This document shows, in pieces, positions 52,901 to 61,719 of a stretch of 64,000 nucleotides of DNA. The stretch lies in contig JAHHTP010000004.1 in the NCBI GenBank assembly GCA_020024615.1, forward strand, positions 1 through 64,000, read 5' to 3'. A model generated the notes under the pieces. The model saw nothing but the letters and a program-made list of their open reading frames with translations, did not search any database and was not told the DNA's origin. The position numbers and the translations under genes were made by a program. Source of the DNA: Oscillospiraceae bacterium (GTDB lineage: Bacteria > Bacillota > Clostridia > Oscillospirales > Ruminococcaceae). Within the stretch, counting starts at the first letter, position 1. Every line of letters begins with the position of its first letter.

Positions 52901-53388
52901 AGATCTGCCGTTTTTGCACGCAGGTTTTCCGGCAAATCCGTGTTTTCTCCAGCCTGCAAAAGCTGGTCTGGCTGGATACCGGAAAATTTCATCTGTCGAA
53001 TAAACTGCAACAACTGTTCCTGAAATCCCGAATCCATCGACTGCACCTGTTTTTGATATAGTCTTAACTGATCTTTACAATCCGATAAAGCACGGCGCAT
53101 CAGAATGGATTTACAGAGATTATCAGCATATCGAACGGCAACACCGCCATATTGCTTCATAATCATATCCGAATACCGGGAAAAGCCGGTAACGGTCATT
53201 CGCACACGGACAGACGGCGGCAGACGATGCATCAGATCACGCTCCGTTTCGAAGGTAAATTGATCCGGTGTCAGCCACAGGATATTTTTTTCGATATTCT
53301 GGTTTCCCCTGTTGGCTGCATTTTGGGCAATTTCCAGCATTCGGGTTCTTTTTTCCTCCCTGCCGGTTCCGGTCAGTATAGTCAGCAT
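49963..53388 (-). CDS. addB: ATP-dependent nuclease subunit B, with degenerate P-loop
   Basis: The 1141-aa protein has the AddB architecture: a helicase-like front (LWLTPDQFTFETERDL, TVTGFSRYSDMI), a long helical body, and a C-terminal RecB-type nuclease (RIIDYKTGNKKFEYVNLLSG). The nuclease is held by a 4Fe-4S staple: a Cys in EQYYQCPFAYF and ACEYCEYRELC near the end. The N-terminal P-loop, usually GRAGSGKT in Clostridia, reads GTGREEKRT, so ATP binding there is probably lost, as in RexB. The ATG at 53388 follows GAGAGG by nine bases; the frame to 53448 enters spoIIR. Confidence 0.93.
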   Translation of the reverse strand: MLTILTGTGREEKRTRMLEIAQNAANRGNQNIEKNILWLTPDQFTFETERDLMHRLPPSVRVRMTVTGFSRYSDMIMKQYGGVAVRYADNLCKSILMRRALSDCKDQLRLYQKQVQSMDSGFQEQLLQFIRQMKFSGIQPDQLLQAGENTDLPENLRAKTADLGSIAMYYEMRLSSAWRDNLDDLSAAAAKIKDREENHQEKIFAGKTVLLDGFKSFTAPQYEFIRLMLRQGADVYVSLLLDYQQAKKELYSIYALTLDTYEHLEGLSGGHCQKETYQTKMPENALDLVKKSLFDEPLRVPETKPEDDSVQVFSCRDEYAEAEYCLGTLKSLLKDAKGSLRLRDIAVVYRDDAYRLPIASAAMKFELPYCVDGGNAPQSEPLFTVCFALLKAAFIRFSSIDALSVMKSGLFEASDMDIAQLEEYLYVWQPQRLRDWKKPFDAKLSGYELEELGREQQLGDAPELLRARYMDAISPLFTAENHTGREFGELLYEALEKLGVIRRFAENLQALDDLNQQMQQKRVWNIFGDILTRLSDTIAEEKISGAEYYRLFAQSVKETKIKAVEQTMDCILVGSADQIRLHDPKVVWILGANEGIFPKRPNAQSGLFSDMECKQMSEFDIVVGKTLEERLNEERFIAYQMVCAPTQRLYISYRKANLGGEKQLASELIWRFERLLDRKAVPGNLSQAQRMTTAASVLDSYCHLVRSDKQEALKYLDLLRKLPENRYAAILDAVNSIQLPKRYVLSGKDTIEQLYTLYQRMLSPSEIEQYYQCPFAYFVKYGLKLRIRERAAYNPLLRGNIVHHVIAELTPQLSAKAKADAQKAAEEGSFANSQQIKDEIRQMVEAAFEAQLEKRFENPGKICAKDKALAQSMLLTILRIAENIYAEQLQSKFEVLAVECDIGNKRIAPLSIAVDDTHSIRIRGRIDRLDIYYEADKKYFRIIDYKTGNKKFEYVNLLSGEHLQMILYEMAVANGATGNLTGMIPSGVLYYPARKVELINTHHLAEAEKAEYLAGGFCMNGILVDEKEELLRMRAMEEKLQEHYIPVGMDQKQQVDDSSLRTQQEYRKIENYVRRQVKNMAKEVSSGGIEPVYYTDTTACEYCEYRELCGKDVRIESCERTKVSEEEAQQMIYGQEEVSWD

Positions 53389-53401
53389 ATTTTTCATCCT
53401 C

Positions 53402-54037
53402 TCATTTATGATGTTGTTTCCATCTTTCAAACCAATCCAATATAGCAAGTCTGAATTGATATTTTTCCGGCTGATTCAGCAGTTCCAGTTGTGCTTCATC
53501 AAAGCTTTCCTTTGCGGATGCCGGCGAAATGCACAGCGGCGGATACAGCACACACCACCAGTTTTTCCCCTGTCCACTGCCGAGTACAATTTTCAAGCAC
53601 CAGTAATATCCAGCAGGCATCGTAAGATCCGCATACTGTTTTACTGGGAACTTCTCATACGCCACCATTACAGCCGCTGTCTGAGTGCTGCCGTGCGCAT
53701 ATACCGACTGCTGTGCAGCATCCGAAAGCTGTGCAATCATGGTTCTGGCAGCGGCAGCGGTTTTCATTGCAGTCGTTTCGCCCGGAAATGCCTGTAAATC
53801 TATCTGTGTAAACATCTCTTTTGCAGCCGGCAGGATATCATCTCGCACCGCGAGCTTTAACTGCTGATCTTCCACCCCATCTGAATTGGCAAGGATATGC
53901 AGCCGAAACACCTGGTCTTTCAAATCCGCATACGGTTTTGCACATTCCCATGTAAAATATAGCAAAGCAGTTGCTAAGAGCAGCGCTCCGATTACCCCAA
54001 AATAACGCAAATTTTTCTGTATTCTTTCTGTTTTCAT
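53402..54037 (-). CDS. spoIIR: stage II sporulation protein R
   Basis: The 211-aa protein has an N-terminal membrane/signal helix (about 12-32) and the SpoIIR signature FRLHILANSDGVEDQQLKLA, then VRDDIL (about 45-70), with a Cys-containing C-terminal part (YYWCLKIVLGSGQGKNWWCV). In the forespore it is made under sigma-F, exported, and triggers SpoIIGA to activate sigma-E in the mother cell. AAGGA lies about eight bases before the ATG. It stands directly before addB; a sigma-F promoter could not be fixed by eye. It is a strong sporulation marker. Confidence 0.92.
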   Translation of the reverse strand: MKTERIQKNLRYFGVIGALLLATALLYFTWECAKPYADLKDQVFRLHILANSDGVEDQQLKLAVRDDILPAAKEMFTQIDLQAFPGETTAMKTAAAARTMIAQLSDAAQQSVYAHGSTQTAAVMVAYEKFPVKQYADLTMPAGYYWCLKIVLGSGQGKNWWCVLYPPLCISPASAKESFDEAQLELLNQPEKYQFRLAILDWFERWKQHHK

Positions 54038-54168
54038 TTCCAAATCCTTCCTTTCAAACAAAAGTATCGGCAGGAAACAAAACATTATACATTGCAAGAT
54101 ACAAATTTATTATACCATATTTTTTGGTATGATTCTATCAATTCTAACCGAAAAAACTGGTTTTCATA

Positions 54169-54197
54169 TTGTATTTTTGAAAGAATTATGGTATACT
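54169..54197 (+). promoter_or_regulatory. sigma-A promoter of glgB
   Basis: TTGTAT (54169-54174) and TATACT (54192-54197) are 17 bp apart, with TGG before the -10. Confidence 0.75.
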
Positions 54198-54263
54198 GAA
54201 GATAGTATCACGATGTATATTCTATTTTCACACGGTTTATTACAAACAGTTTAGGAGATAGCA

Positions 54264-56180
54264 ATGGAACAGAAAAATTTTAATCTTCACTCTTTTTATA
54301 GTGGTTACAGTTTTGATGCCTATGAATATTTCGGCGCGCATCCAGATGAAAACGGCTGTCAATTTCGAGTATTTGCACCAGCCGCAAAGGCCGTGGCGTT
54401 GATCTGCTGCATCAATGACTGGCAGCCGCTTCCAATGCATCTTTCTGGTGGTGTATGGAGTCTTTATCTAAAAGGGGTAAAACCAGGCATGATTTATAAA
54501 TATAAAATCGTGCGTGCCGACGATGAAGTTATTGACCACTGTGACCCATACGGTTTTGGCATGGAATTACGGCCCAATTCTGCTTCGGTTGTCCGAGAAT
54601 TGAATCAGGATATTTTTACCGATGCCGCATGGATGAAAAAACAGCACCGTGGACATAATTCTCCTATCAACATTTATGAAATCCACGCCGGCTGCTTCAA
54701 ACACAAACAGAACACCGGCAATTTCCCGGATGATTGGTACAATTATGAAGAACTCGCCGAAGTGCTGATTCCATACTTAAAGGAAAACGGCTATACCCAT
54801 GTGGAACTGATGCCGCTTTCGGAGCATCCTGTTGATATGTCATGGGGCTATCAAAACACCGGATTTTTCGCACCGACTTCACGCTATGGCACTGCATTGC
54901 AGCTGCAAAAATTCGTCAACGCCTTCCATCTTGCACAAATCGGCGTCATCCTCGACTTTGTGCCGGTTCATTTTGCGACCGATGACTACGGTCTTTCCTA
55001 TTTTGACGGCAGCTTTTTGTATGAATATTCCAGTGACGACACTGGATACAGCGAATGGGGCACCAAAAACTTCAATGTCACCCGCGGCGAAGTGCAAAGC
55101 TTCCTAAAATCCTGTGCCAACTACTGGCTGACCGAATATCATATAGACGGTCTGCGCATGGATGCAATCTCCCGTGCCATTTACTGGCAGGGGCAGGAGG
55201 AACGCGGCATCAATGAACGCGCAATTGAATTTTTAGCCTCGATGAACAACGGACTGCATTACCGACATCCAGGTGTTATGCTGATAGCAGAGGATTCCAC
55301 CAATTTCAACAAGGTGACCGCTCCAGCCATCTATCAGGGTCTGGATTTCGACTACAAATGGGATATGGGTTGGATGAACGATACCCTCGATTTTTTAGCC
55401 ACCCCAGCATTTGAGAGAAAATGGCATTACCACAAGCTAACCTTCTCGATGATGTATTTCCATCGGGAAACCTATATGCTGCCGTTATCCCACGACGAAA
55501 ATGTACATTCCAAGAAAACGATACTCGACAAGATTTACGGCAGTTACGAACAGAAATTTGCGCAAGGGCGTGCGCTTTATCTGTATATGTACACCCATCC
55601 GGGCAAGAAAATGGACTTCATGGGCGACGAATTTGGTATGCTGCGTGAGTTTGACGAAACCCGGGAACTCGACTGGGGCATACTCTCCTACCCAATGCAC
55701 GATTCTTTCCTGCATTTTCGCCGCACACTGCACCGCCTGTACCTGAATTTACCTGCCCTTTCGCAGAATGACTATCATCCGGAATATTTCAAATGGCTGG
55801 TGGTCAACGATGAAGATCATGTGGTATACGCCTACCAGCGCGGTAAAGGAGTCGGTGCGGTAGTCGTGGTTCTCAACTTCTGCGACTGTGACTGGAATGA
55901 CTATACGCTGCATTTTGAACATGAAGTCGTGTTGTCCGAAGCGCTCAACACGGATAACTGCATTTACAGCGGAAATACCATTGTAGATGAGCACACAAAA
56001 TATCAAACGCAGTTGATGCCGGATGGCACCCACCAATTAAAACTCGATTTGAAAGCCTTTTCTGGCAGAATGTTTGTAATCACAGAATGCCCCACCCCAC
56101 ATCGGCTATCGGCCATACCGAATACCAGTCAAAAACCAGCCGAATACCGTGGCGGAAATGTCTGCCAATCCAAAATATAA
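54264..56180 (+). CDS. glgB: 1,4-alpha-glucan branching enzyme
   Basis: The 638-aa GH13 enzyme has an N-terminal CBM48 (residues 20-105: YFGAHPDENGCQFRVFAPAA), the GH13 barrel with DFVPVHFATD, the nucleophile Asp in DGLRMDAISRAI (about 295), the acid Glu in LMLIAEDST and the third Asp in LSHDENVH, and a C-terminal beta domain. It makes alpha-1,6 branches in glycogen. AGGAGA precedes the ATG. It is alone; glgC, glgA and glgP are not adjacent. A roughly 25-residue polar tail follows the last beta strand. Confidence 0.95.
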   Translation: MEQKNFNLHSFYSGYSFDAYEYFGAHPDENGCQFRVFAPAAKAVALICCINDWQPLPMHLSGGVWSLYLKGVKPGMIYKYKIVRADDEVIDHCDPYGFGMELRPNSASVVRELNQDIFTDAAWMKKQHRGHNSPINIYEIHAGCFKHKQNTGNFPDDWYNYEELAEVLIPYLKENGYTHVELMPLSEHPVDMSWGYQNTGFFAPTSRYGTALQLQKFVNAFHLAQIGVILDFVPVHFATDDYGLSYFDGSFLYEYSSDDTGYSEWGTKNFNVTRGEVQSFLKSCANYWLTEYHIDGLRMDAISRAIYWQGQEERGINERAIEFLASMNNGLHYRHPGVMLIAEDSTNFNKVTAPAIYQGLDFDYKWDMGWMNDTLDFLATPAFERKWHYHKLTFSMMYFHRETYMLPLSHDENVHSKKTILDKIYGSYEQKFAQGRALYLYMYTHPGKKMDFMGDEFGMLREFDETRELDWGILSYPMHDSFLHFRRTLHRLYLNLPALSQNDYHPEYFKWLVVNDEDHVVYAYQRGKGVGAVVVVLNFCDCDWNDYTLHFEHEVVLSEALNTDNCIYSGNTIVDEHTKYQTQLMPDGTHQLKLDLKAFSGRMFVITECPTPHRLSAIPNTSQKPAEYRGGNVCQSKI

Positions 56181-56195
56181 ATCAGCAAATATGGG

Positions 56196-56226
56196 AAAGA
56201 CAGATAGTGTTAAGCTATCTGTCTTT
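56196..56226 (+). terminator. intrinsic terminator of glgB
   Basis: AAAGACAGATAG and CTATCTGTCTTT form a perfect 12-bp stem, followed by TTTG. Confidence 0.92.
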
Positions 56227-56239
56227 TTTGAAAACCAAA

Positions 56240-56267
56240 TTCCGGAGCCATGCTTATGACTCCGGAA
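56240..56267 (-). terminator. intrinsic terminator of gltX-glnS
   Basis: TTCCGGAG and CTCCGGAA form an 8-bp stem; the minus strand continues TTTGGTTTTC. Confidence 0.8.
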
Positions 56268-56272
56268 ACATA

Positions 56273-57919
56273 TTATTTGCCGTAGCTGTCTTTTAAGCCG
56301 ACAATGCGGTTAAAGGTATTGGCGTTTTTGGTATCTTTGCAGAAATAACCAGTACGGACAAACTGGAAGCGCTCGCCCTCTTTGGCATCTGCCAGGGACG
56401 GCTCCAATTTACATTTTTTCATCACAACCAGAGATTCCGGGTTGATGTAATCCAAGAAGGACTCGTCTTCGCCCAGATCACCTAAATTCTCTTTGGTGAA
56501 CAGGTAATCATACAGGCACAGATCTGCCTCATACGCATATTTTGCGCTGACCCAGTGGATGGTGCCTTTGATTTTTCTGCCATCTGGCGGATTGCAACCG
56601 CGGGTTTCCGGGTCGATGGTGCATCTCAATTCGGTGATATTGCCTGCCTCATCCTTGACAACCTCTTGGCATTTGATGACATAGGACTGCATCAAACGAA
56701 CCTCGCCATCCGGTTTTAAGCGGAAGAATTTCTTCGGTGCTTCTTCCATAAAGTCGGAACGCTCAATATAAAGTTCTCTGGTAAACGGAACTTTTCTGGT
56801 GCCGAGTTCCGGATGATTCGGATGGTTCGGCAGTTCAAAATACTCCTCTTGATCTTCCGGATAGTTGGTCAAAACCACTTTCACCGGGTCAACAACTGCA
56901 ACACGACGCTCTGCGGTTTCGTTGAGTTCCTCACGGATACAATGCTCCAGCATACCAATATCAACAAGGCTGTTGGATTTGGAGATACCTGCGCGCTGTA
57001 CAAAATCAAAGATGGCACTCGGAGTGTAACCACGACGGCGCAGACCGCACAAAGTTGGCATACGCGGGTCATCCCAACCATCCACATAATGTTCGAATAC
57101 CAGCTGACGCAGATAACGCTTACTCATCACAGTGCGGGTAACATTCAGACGGGCAAACTCTCTCTGTTTTGGAGGTGCTTCAAAGCCGATGTTATCCACA
57201 ACCCACTCATACAACGGACGATGATTCTCAAACTCCAGAGAACACATTGAATGAGTGATACCCTCCAGTGCATCCTGAATCGGATGCGCATAGTCGTACA
57301 GCGGATAGATAACCCATTTATTACCCTGACGATGGTGGTGTTTGCGGGTAATACGGTAGATTGCCGGGTCGCGCATATTGATGTTGGAACTGGACATATC
57401 AATTTTTGCACGCAGGGTTTTTGCACCGTCCTCAAACTCGCCGTTTTTCATGCGCTCGAACAGGTCAAGGTTTTCCTCCACGCTGCGGTTGCGATACGGG
57501 CTTTCTTTGCCCGGCTGCGTTAAGGTGCCACGGTACTCTCTCATTTCATCAGCGGTCAGATCGCAGACATACGCTTTACCGTCCTGAATCAGCTTAACCG
57601 CAAATTCATAACATTTATCAAACACATCACTGCCGTAATAAACACCGCCAGTTGGGGTAGCACCCAGCCACTCCAGGTCCTCGCGGATGGATTCAACATA
57701 CTCGGTGTCCTCTTTTGCCGGGTTGGTGTCATCATAGCGCAGATTGAACAGGCCACCGTATTTTTTAGCAACCATGTAGTTGATGAAAATAGCCTTTGCA
57801 GAACCAATATGCAGATAGCCATTTGGTTCCGGTGGGAAACGGGTGTGAACTTTCAGTCCCGGATTTGCCGCTAAGTCGGCATCCACGATTTCGGTAAGAA
57901 AATTAGAAAACTCTTCCAT
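56273..57919 (-). CDS. glnS: glutaminyl-tRNA synthetase
   Basis: The 548-aa class I enzyme has the HIGH motif in RFPPEPNGYLHIGSAKAI (about 30-45), LRYDDTNPAKED, the GlnRS-type LCGLRRRGYTPSAI, and the KMSKS motif as VMSKRYL (about 255). C-terminal beta-barrel domains bind the anticodon. PPEPNG rather than PSPTG marks it as GlnRS rather than GluRS. The ATG at 57919 is preceded by AAGGAAA, 31 bp after the gltX stop. GlnRS is a minority route to Gln-tRNA in Gram-positives, which mostly use GatCAB. Confidence 0.95.
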   Translation of the reverse strand: MEEFSNFLTEIVDADLAANPGLKVHTRFPPEPNGYLHIGSAKAIFINYMVAKKYGGLFNLRYDDTNPAKEDTEYVESIREDLEWLGATPTGGVYYGSDVFDKCYEFAVKLIQDGKAYVCDLTADEMREYRGTLTQPGKESPYRNRSVEENLDLFERMKNGEFEDGAKTLRAKIDMSSSNINMRDPAIYRITRKHHHRQGNKWVIYPLYDYAHPIQDALEGITHSMCSLEFENHRPLYEWVVDNIGFEAPPKQREFARLNVTRTVMSKRYLRQLVFEHYVDGWDDPRMPTLCGLRRRGYTPSAIFDFVQRAGISKSNSLVDIGMLEHCIREELNETAERRVAVVDPVKVVLTNYPEDQEEYFELPNHPNHPELGTRKVPFTRELYIERSDFMEEAPKKFFRLKPDGEVRLMQSYVIKCQEVVKDEAGNITELRCTIDPETRGCNPPDGRKIKGTIHWVSAKYAYEADLCLYDYLFTKENLGDLGEDESFLDYINPESLVVMKKCKLEPSLADAKEGERFQFVRTGYFCKDTKNANTFNRIVGLKDSYGK

Positions 57920-57950
57920 TCTTAATATTTCCTTCTGTCTTTTATTATAA

Positions 57951-59606
57951 TTACAGTGCAGCGATTGCAGCGCGTAGGCGTGCATCCACCTGCTCTTTGC
58001 CCATAATGCTCATAACCTCAAACAAATCCGGTGCGTTGTGACGGCCGCAGATTGCGACACGCAGAACCATGGTGATATCACCCGGCTGACCTTTGAAAGC
58101 GTCCGGATTTGCCTTATACTCTTTGGTACTCGGCGCATAACCTAAGGATGCAGCCATCTGGCAGATCCAGTTAAACCAGCTGCTATTATCCGGCTGTTCG
58201 GTATAGGTGTCCAGATAGGTCTGTAAAACCGTTTGCACTTCGGCTTTGTCCATCTTCTCCGGATAGCCATCCTGCATTGCAAACAGCTCGTCATAGAAGA
58301 AGCTGACATACGGTTTCACATCGCCCCAGACGGTCAAGTCTTTACGCGGTTTTTTGCCGCCTCTGCCAATGGAGAGAATCGCAACTGCCTTCTGCTCGTC
58401 AGCGGTAAACAGCCTGTAAAGCTGTTCATCATATTTCTTCGCCCACTCGATGACCAACTGATAAACTTCCTCACCGGACATCACCGAAATGACATTTTTG
58501 CTGACATCCTGCAATTTCTGTAAATCAAACAGCGAACCGGAAACGCTCATTTTCTTGGTATTGAACGGGAATTCGGTGTACGGTTTGGTCGGGTTGGCAA
58601 GTCGCCACTCCTCGAAGTTGGAGTTTAACAGCGTCAGCAGATATTCCACAACTGCCGGTACACAATAGCCCTGCTCGTCGTAAAAGTCCAGTGACAATTC
58701 CGGGTCTTTTCTCTTGGACAGTTTGCGTTTGGAATTGCCGTCCATCTTCATCAACTGTGCGGTGTGCGCATATTTCGGCGGTTTTAATCCCAATACGCGG
58801 AATAACTGCAAGTGAATCGGCAGCGTTGCCAGCCACTCCTCACCACGCACAACAACATTGGTGCGCATCAAATGGTCATCTACAACATGTGCAAAATGAT
58901 AGGTCGGAATGCCGTCTGCTTTTAAGATAACAATATCCTGATCGTTTTCCGGCATCTCGATATTGCCCTTAATTAAATCGGTGTGTCTGATGCGGTTTTC
59001 CGGATTGCCCGGAGAACGCAGACGCAGGACATACGGTTTGCCTGCCTCAATATTTGCTTTAATCTGCTCCATGGTCAGGTGGCGGCAGACTGCAAATTCG
59101 CCGTAATAACCCGGATTGAGTTTCTGCGCTTCCTGTTTTTCACGCATGGCAGAAAGATCATCCTCGGTGCAGAAGCACGGATATGCAAGACCCTCTTTGA
59201 CCAAATGCTTTGCATAGGCTTTATAAATTTTCTCACGCTGACGCTGGCGATACGGACCGTAATCACCATTATCGCCCTCTAGGGTAGCACCCTCATCAAA
59301 ATTCAAACCAAACTGATTGAAAACACGGATGATGGTTTCAACACCGCCTTCCACAGCGCGCTTTAAATCAGTATCTTCAATACGCAGGTAGAACACACCA
59401 CCGCTCTGGTGCGCTAAACGCTCGTCTGTAATAGCACCAAACAGGTTGCCCAGATGCATAAAGCCGGTCGGGCTCGGTGCAATACGGGTTACTTTCGCAC
59501 CCTCTTTTAACTGGCGTGGCGGATAGATTTTCTCGTAATCCTCCGGGGTCAGTGTAATTTCAGAAAACAGAAGTTCTGCTAATTCATTATAATTCATTTC
59601 TGACAA
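57951..59606 (-). CDS. gltX: glutamyl-tRNA synthetase
   Basis: The 551-aa enzyme has the HIGH motif APSPTGFMHLGNLFGA (about 43-58), YLRIEDTDLKR, TYHFAHVVDDHLM, WLATLPIHLQLF, and KRKLSKRKDPE as KMSKS (about 293-303). It is some 60 residues longer than ordinary bacterial GluRS, mainly at both ends. The start is uncertain: TTG at 59606 or ATG at 59597, with AAGGA 12 or 21 bases upstream. The leader also holds a short ORF MVKKYPHEQKK (59621-59656), which may be chance. It forms an operon with glnS. Confidence 0.94.
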   Translation of the reverse strand: MSEMNYNELAELLFSEITLTPEDYEKIYPPRQLKEGAKVTRIAPSPTGFMHLGNLFGAITDERLAHQSGGVFYLRIEDTDLKRAVEGGVETIIRVFNQFGLNFDEGATLEGDNGDYGPYRQRQREKIYKAYAKHLVKEGLAYPCFCTEDDLSAMREKQEAQKLNPGYYGEFAVCRHLTMEQIKANIEAGKPYVLRLRSPGNPENRIRHTDLIKGNIEMPENDQDIVILKADGIPTYHFAHVVDDHLMRTNVVVRGEEWLATLPIHLQLFRVLGLKPPKYAHTAQLMKMDGNSKRKLSKRKDPELSLDFYDEQGYCVPAVVEYLLTLLNSNFEEWRLANPTKPYTEFPFNTKKMSVSGSLFDLQKLQDVSKNVISVMSGEEVYQLVIEWAKKYDEQLYRLFTADEQKAVAILSIGRGGKKPRKDLTVWGDVKPYVSFFYDELFAMQDGYPEKMDKAEVQTVLQTYLDTYTEQPDNSSWFNWICQMAASLGYAPSTKEYKANPDAFKGQPGDITMVLRVAICGRHNAPDLFEVMSIMGKEQVDARLRAAIAAL

Positions 59607-59671
59607 ATCAGTTCACATCCTTACTTTTTTTGCTCATGGGGATACTTTTTCACCATAAAACATACGCTATT

Positions 59672-59700
59672 ATTGTATCATACCAACCACGAAATGTCAA
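59672..59700 (-). promoter_or_regulatory. sigma-A promoter of gltX-glnS
   Basis: TTGACA (59695-59700) and TACAAT (59672-59677) on the minus strand are 17 bp apart. Confidence 0.82.
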
Positions 59701-59719
59701 TTCTTCATAGCAAAAATAA

Positions 59720-59752
59720 CCGCCCGACTGTAAAAAACACAGCTACGGGCGG
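59720..59752 (-). terminator. intrinsic terminator of the ygiQ-like gene
   Basis: CCGCCCG and CGGGCGG pair over seven GC bases, with further pairing (TAGCTGTG/ CACAG-like) inside; the minus strand continues TTATTTTTG. Confidence 0.82.
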
Positions 59753-59759
59753 CATGCAC

Positions 59760-61706
59760 TTAACGCTTTTTGCGTTTGTTTCTGGAAGTGGTTTTTCCAT
59801 TCGGCGCAGTGCGACTCATTTTGGCACGGTATACACCATTTTTGTCAAAAGTACCCTGTTTGACTGGTTTGTCCACCGATGCTTTTCGGTTTACCGGACG
59901 GGAACTCAGCAACGGCTTGACGATACATTCTGGACCGTTTCCAATCAAGTCGGTACGACCAACGCGTTTTAACGCTTCGATAACCAGCGGTGCCTTCTCC
60001 TTCTGATAATATTGCAGCAACGCACGCTGCATTGCTTTCTCATGCGGGTCTTTAGCGACATATACCTCTTTCATGGTGTATGGATTCAAGCCGGTATAAT
60101 ACATACAGGTCGAAACGGTGCCTGGCGTTGGATAGAAGTCCTGTACCTGTTCCGGGCGGATGCGCATTTTCTTTAAGAATACCGCAACCTCGACCGCATT
60201 TTCCATCTTGGAACCCGGATGGGATGACATCAAATACGGCACCAGGTACTGCTCTTTTCCCAGCTGTTTGGTTTTTTCAAAATACATCTTGGAGAACTTC
60301 ACAAAGCTTTCGATGTACGGTTTGCCCATATTTTCCAGCACAACAGCCGAGCAATGCTCTGGTGCAACCTTCAACTGACCCGAAATGTGATGCTCTACCA
60401 GCTCGTTGAAAAATTCCTGATCTTTATCCTCCAGCATATAGTCATAGCGTAGTCCAGAACGGATAAACACCTTTTTCACGCCTGGCAGCGCACGCAGACG
60501 GCGCAGGATATGCAGATATTCGCTATGGTCAACCTGCAACGCTTTGCATGGATGTGGTGCCAAACACTTTCGATCCGGACACATACCCACCAGATTTTGC
60601 TTCTGACAGGATGGGATTCTGAAATTTGCAGTCGGACCGCCGACGTCGTGGATGTATCCCTTAAAGCGTGGGTCTTGGGTCAGCTGAATCGCCTCTTTTA
60701 CCAAAGATTCCTCACTACGGGTTGTAATGTGTCTGCCCTGATGGAACTGAATGGCGCAGAAGTTGCATCCGCCGAAGCAACCACGGTTATGGGTCAAGGA
60801 GAACTGAACCTCCTCAATACCTGGAACACCACCATCCTTTTCATACATCGGGTGCCAATGGCGCATATATGGCAGGTCATAAACCCAGTCAAGTTCTTCG
60901 GTGGTCAGTCCCGGCATCGGTTCATTCTGCACCAGCATTTTATTGCCGTGACGCTGAATCAGCTTTTTGCCCCTGACCTCATCCTGCTCTGCCAGCTGCA
61001 TATAGGTTGCTTTGGCATAAGATTTCTTATCCTTACATACAATCGCATAATCCGGACACTGCACCGCACCCCAAGGGGTATTGACCGGGTCGGTTAAGTA
61101 ACAGGTACCCCGAATATCGGTCATGTTTTTGACATCCTCGCCCTTTGCCAGACGGTTGACAATCTGTATAATCTGATTTTCGCCCATGCCATAAATCAGC
61201 AGATCAGCACCAGAATCTATTAAAATGGTCGGCAGCACCTTATCTTCCCAGTAATCATAATGTGCAAAACGGCGCAACGATGCTTCCAGGCCACCGATGA
61301 TAATCGGTTTATCCGGACATACCGAACGGATTCCCTGACAATACACTGTCACCGCTCTATCTGGACGCAAACCCATCTTACCACCCGGGGAATAGGCATC
61401 GGTCGAACGCAGACGCTTCGCAACAGTATAATGCGCTACCATTGAGTCGATGTTGCCGGAGGTGACTAAAAATCCATACTTCGGCTCACCCAAAGACAGA
61501 TAGGACTGCGGATTATGCCAGTTCGGCTGCGGAATAATACCAATTGTATAACCCTGCGATTCCACTACACGAGAGATAATCGAAACACCAAAACTCGGAT
61601 GATCGACATACGCATCACCCGATATATATACAAAGTCCAGCTGCTCAATGCCGCGTTCTTTCAAATCAGCTGCGCACACCGGCAGAAATTCTTTTCCCAC
61701 TGCCAT
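59760..61706 (-). CDS. YgiQ family radical SAM protein
   Basis: The 648-aa protein has the YgiQ N-terminal domain (LDFVYISGDAYVDHPSFG, IIGGLEASLRRFAHYDYW), the radical SAM cluster motif GCFGGCNFCAIQ (about 315-326) and the TPGTVSTCMYYTGLNP end. The C-terminal 50 residues are Arg/Lys-rich, ending in RNKRKKR, and may bind nucleic acid. The reaction is unknown for the family. GAGAGGAAT precedes the ATG. It follows ftsK by 13 bp and is probably cotranscribed. Confidence 0.92.
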   Translation of the reverse strand: MAVGKEFLPVCAADLKERGIEQLDFVYISGDAYVDHPSFGVSIISRVVESQGYTIGIIPQPNWHNPQSYLSLGEPKYGFLVTSGNIDSMVAHYTVAKRLRSTDAYSPGGKMGLRPDRAVTVYCQGIRSVCPDKPIIIGGLEASLRRFAHYDYWEDKVLPTILIDSGADLLIYGMGENQIIQIVNRLAKGEDVKNMTDIRGTCYLTDPVNTPWGAVQCPDYAIVCKDKKSYAKATYMQLAEQDEVRGKKLIQRHGNKMLVQNEPMPGLTTEELDWVYDLPYMRHWHPMYEKDGGVPGIEEVQFSLTHNRGCFGGCNFCAIQFHQGRHITTRSEESLVKEAIQLTQDPRFKGYIHDVGGPTANFRIPSCQKQNLVGMCPDRKCLAPHPCKALQVDHSEYLHILRRLRALPGVKKVFIRSGLRYDYMLEDKDQEFFNELVEHHISGQLKVAPEHCSAVVLENMGKPYIESFVKFSKMYFEKTKQLGKEQYLVPYLMSSHPGSKMENAVEVAVFLKKMRIRPEQVQDFYPTPGTVSTCMYYTGLNPYTMKEVYVAKDPHEKAMQRALLQYYQKEKAPLVIEALKRVGRTDLIGNGPECIVKPLLSSRPVNRKASVDKPVKQGTFDKNGVYRAKMSRTAPNGKTTSRNKRKKR

Positions 61707-61719
61707 AAAAATTCCTCTC

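Noticed and set aside
54038..54263. Sigma-F promoter for spoIIR
   Set aside because: AT-rich blocks such as GGTATAAT and GTATAATG occur, but none fits the GTATA / GGNNANANT spacing well enough to call.
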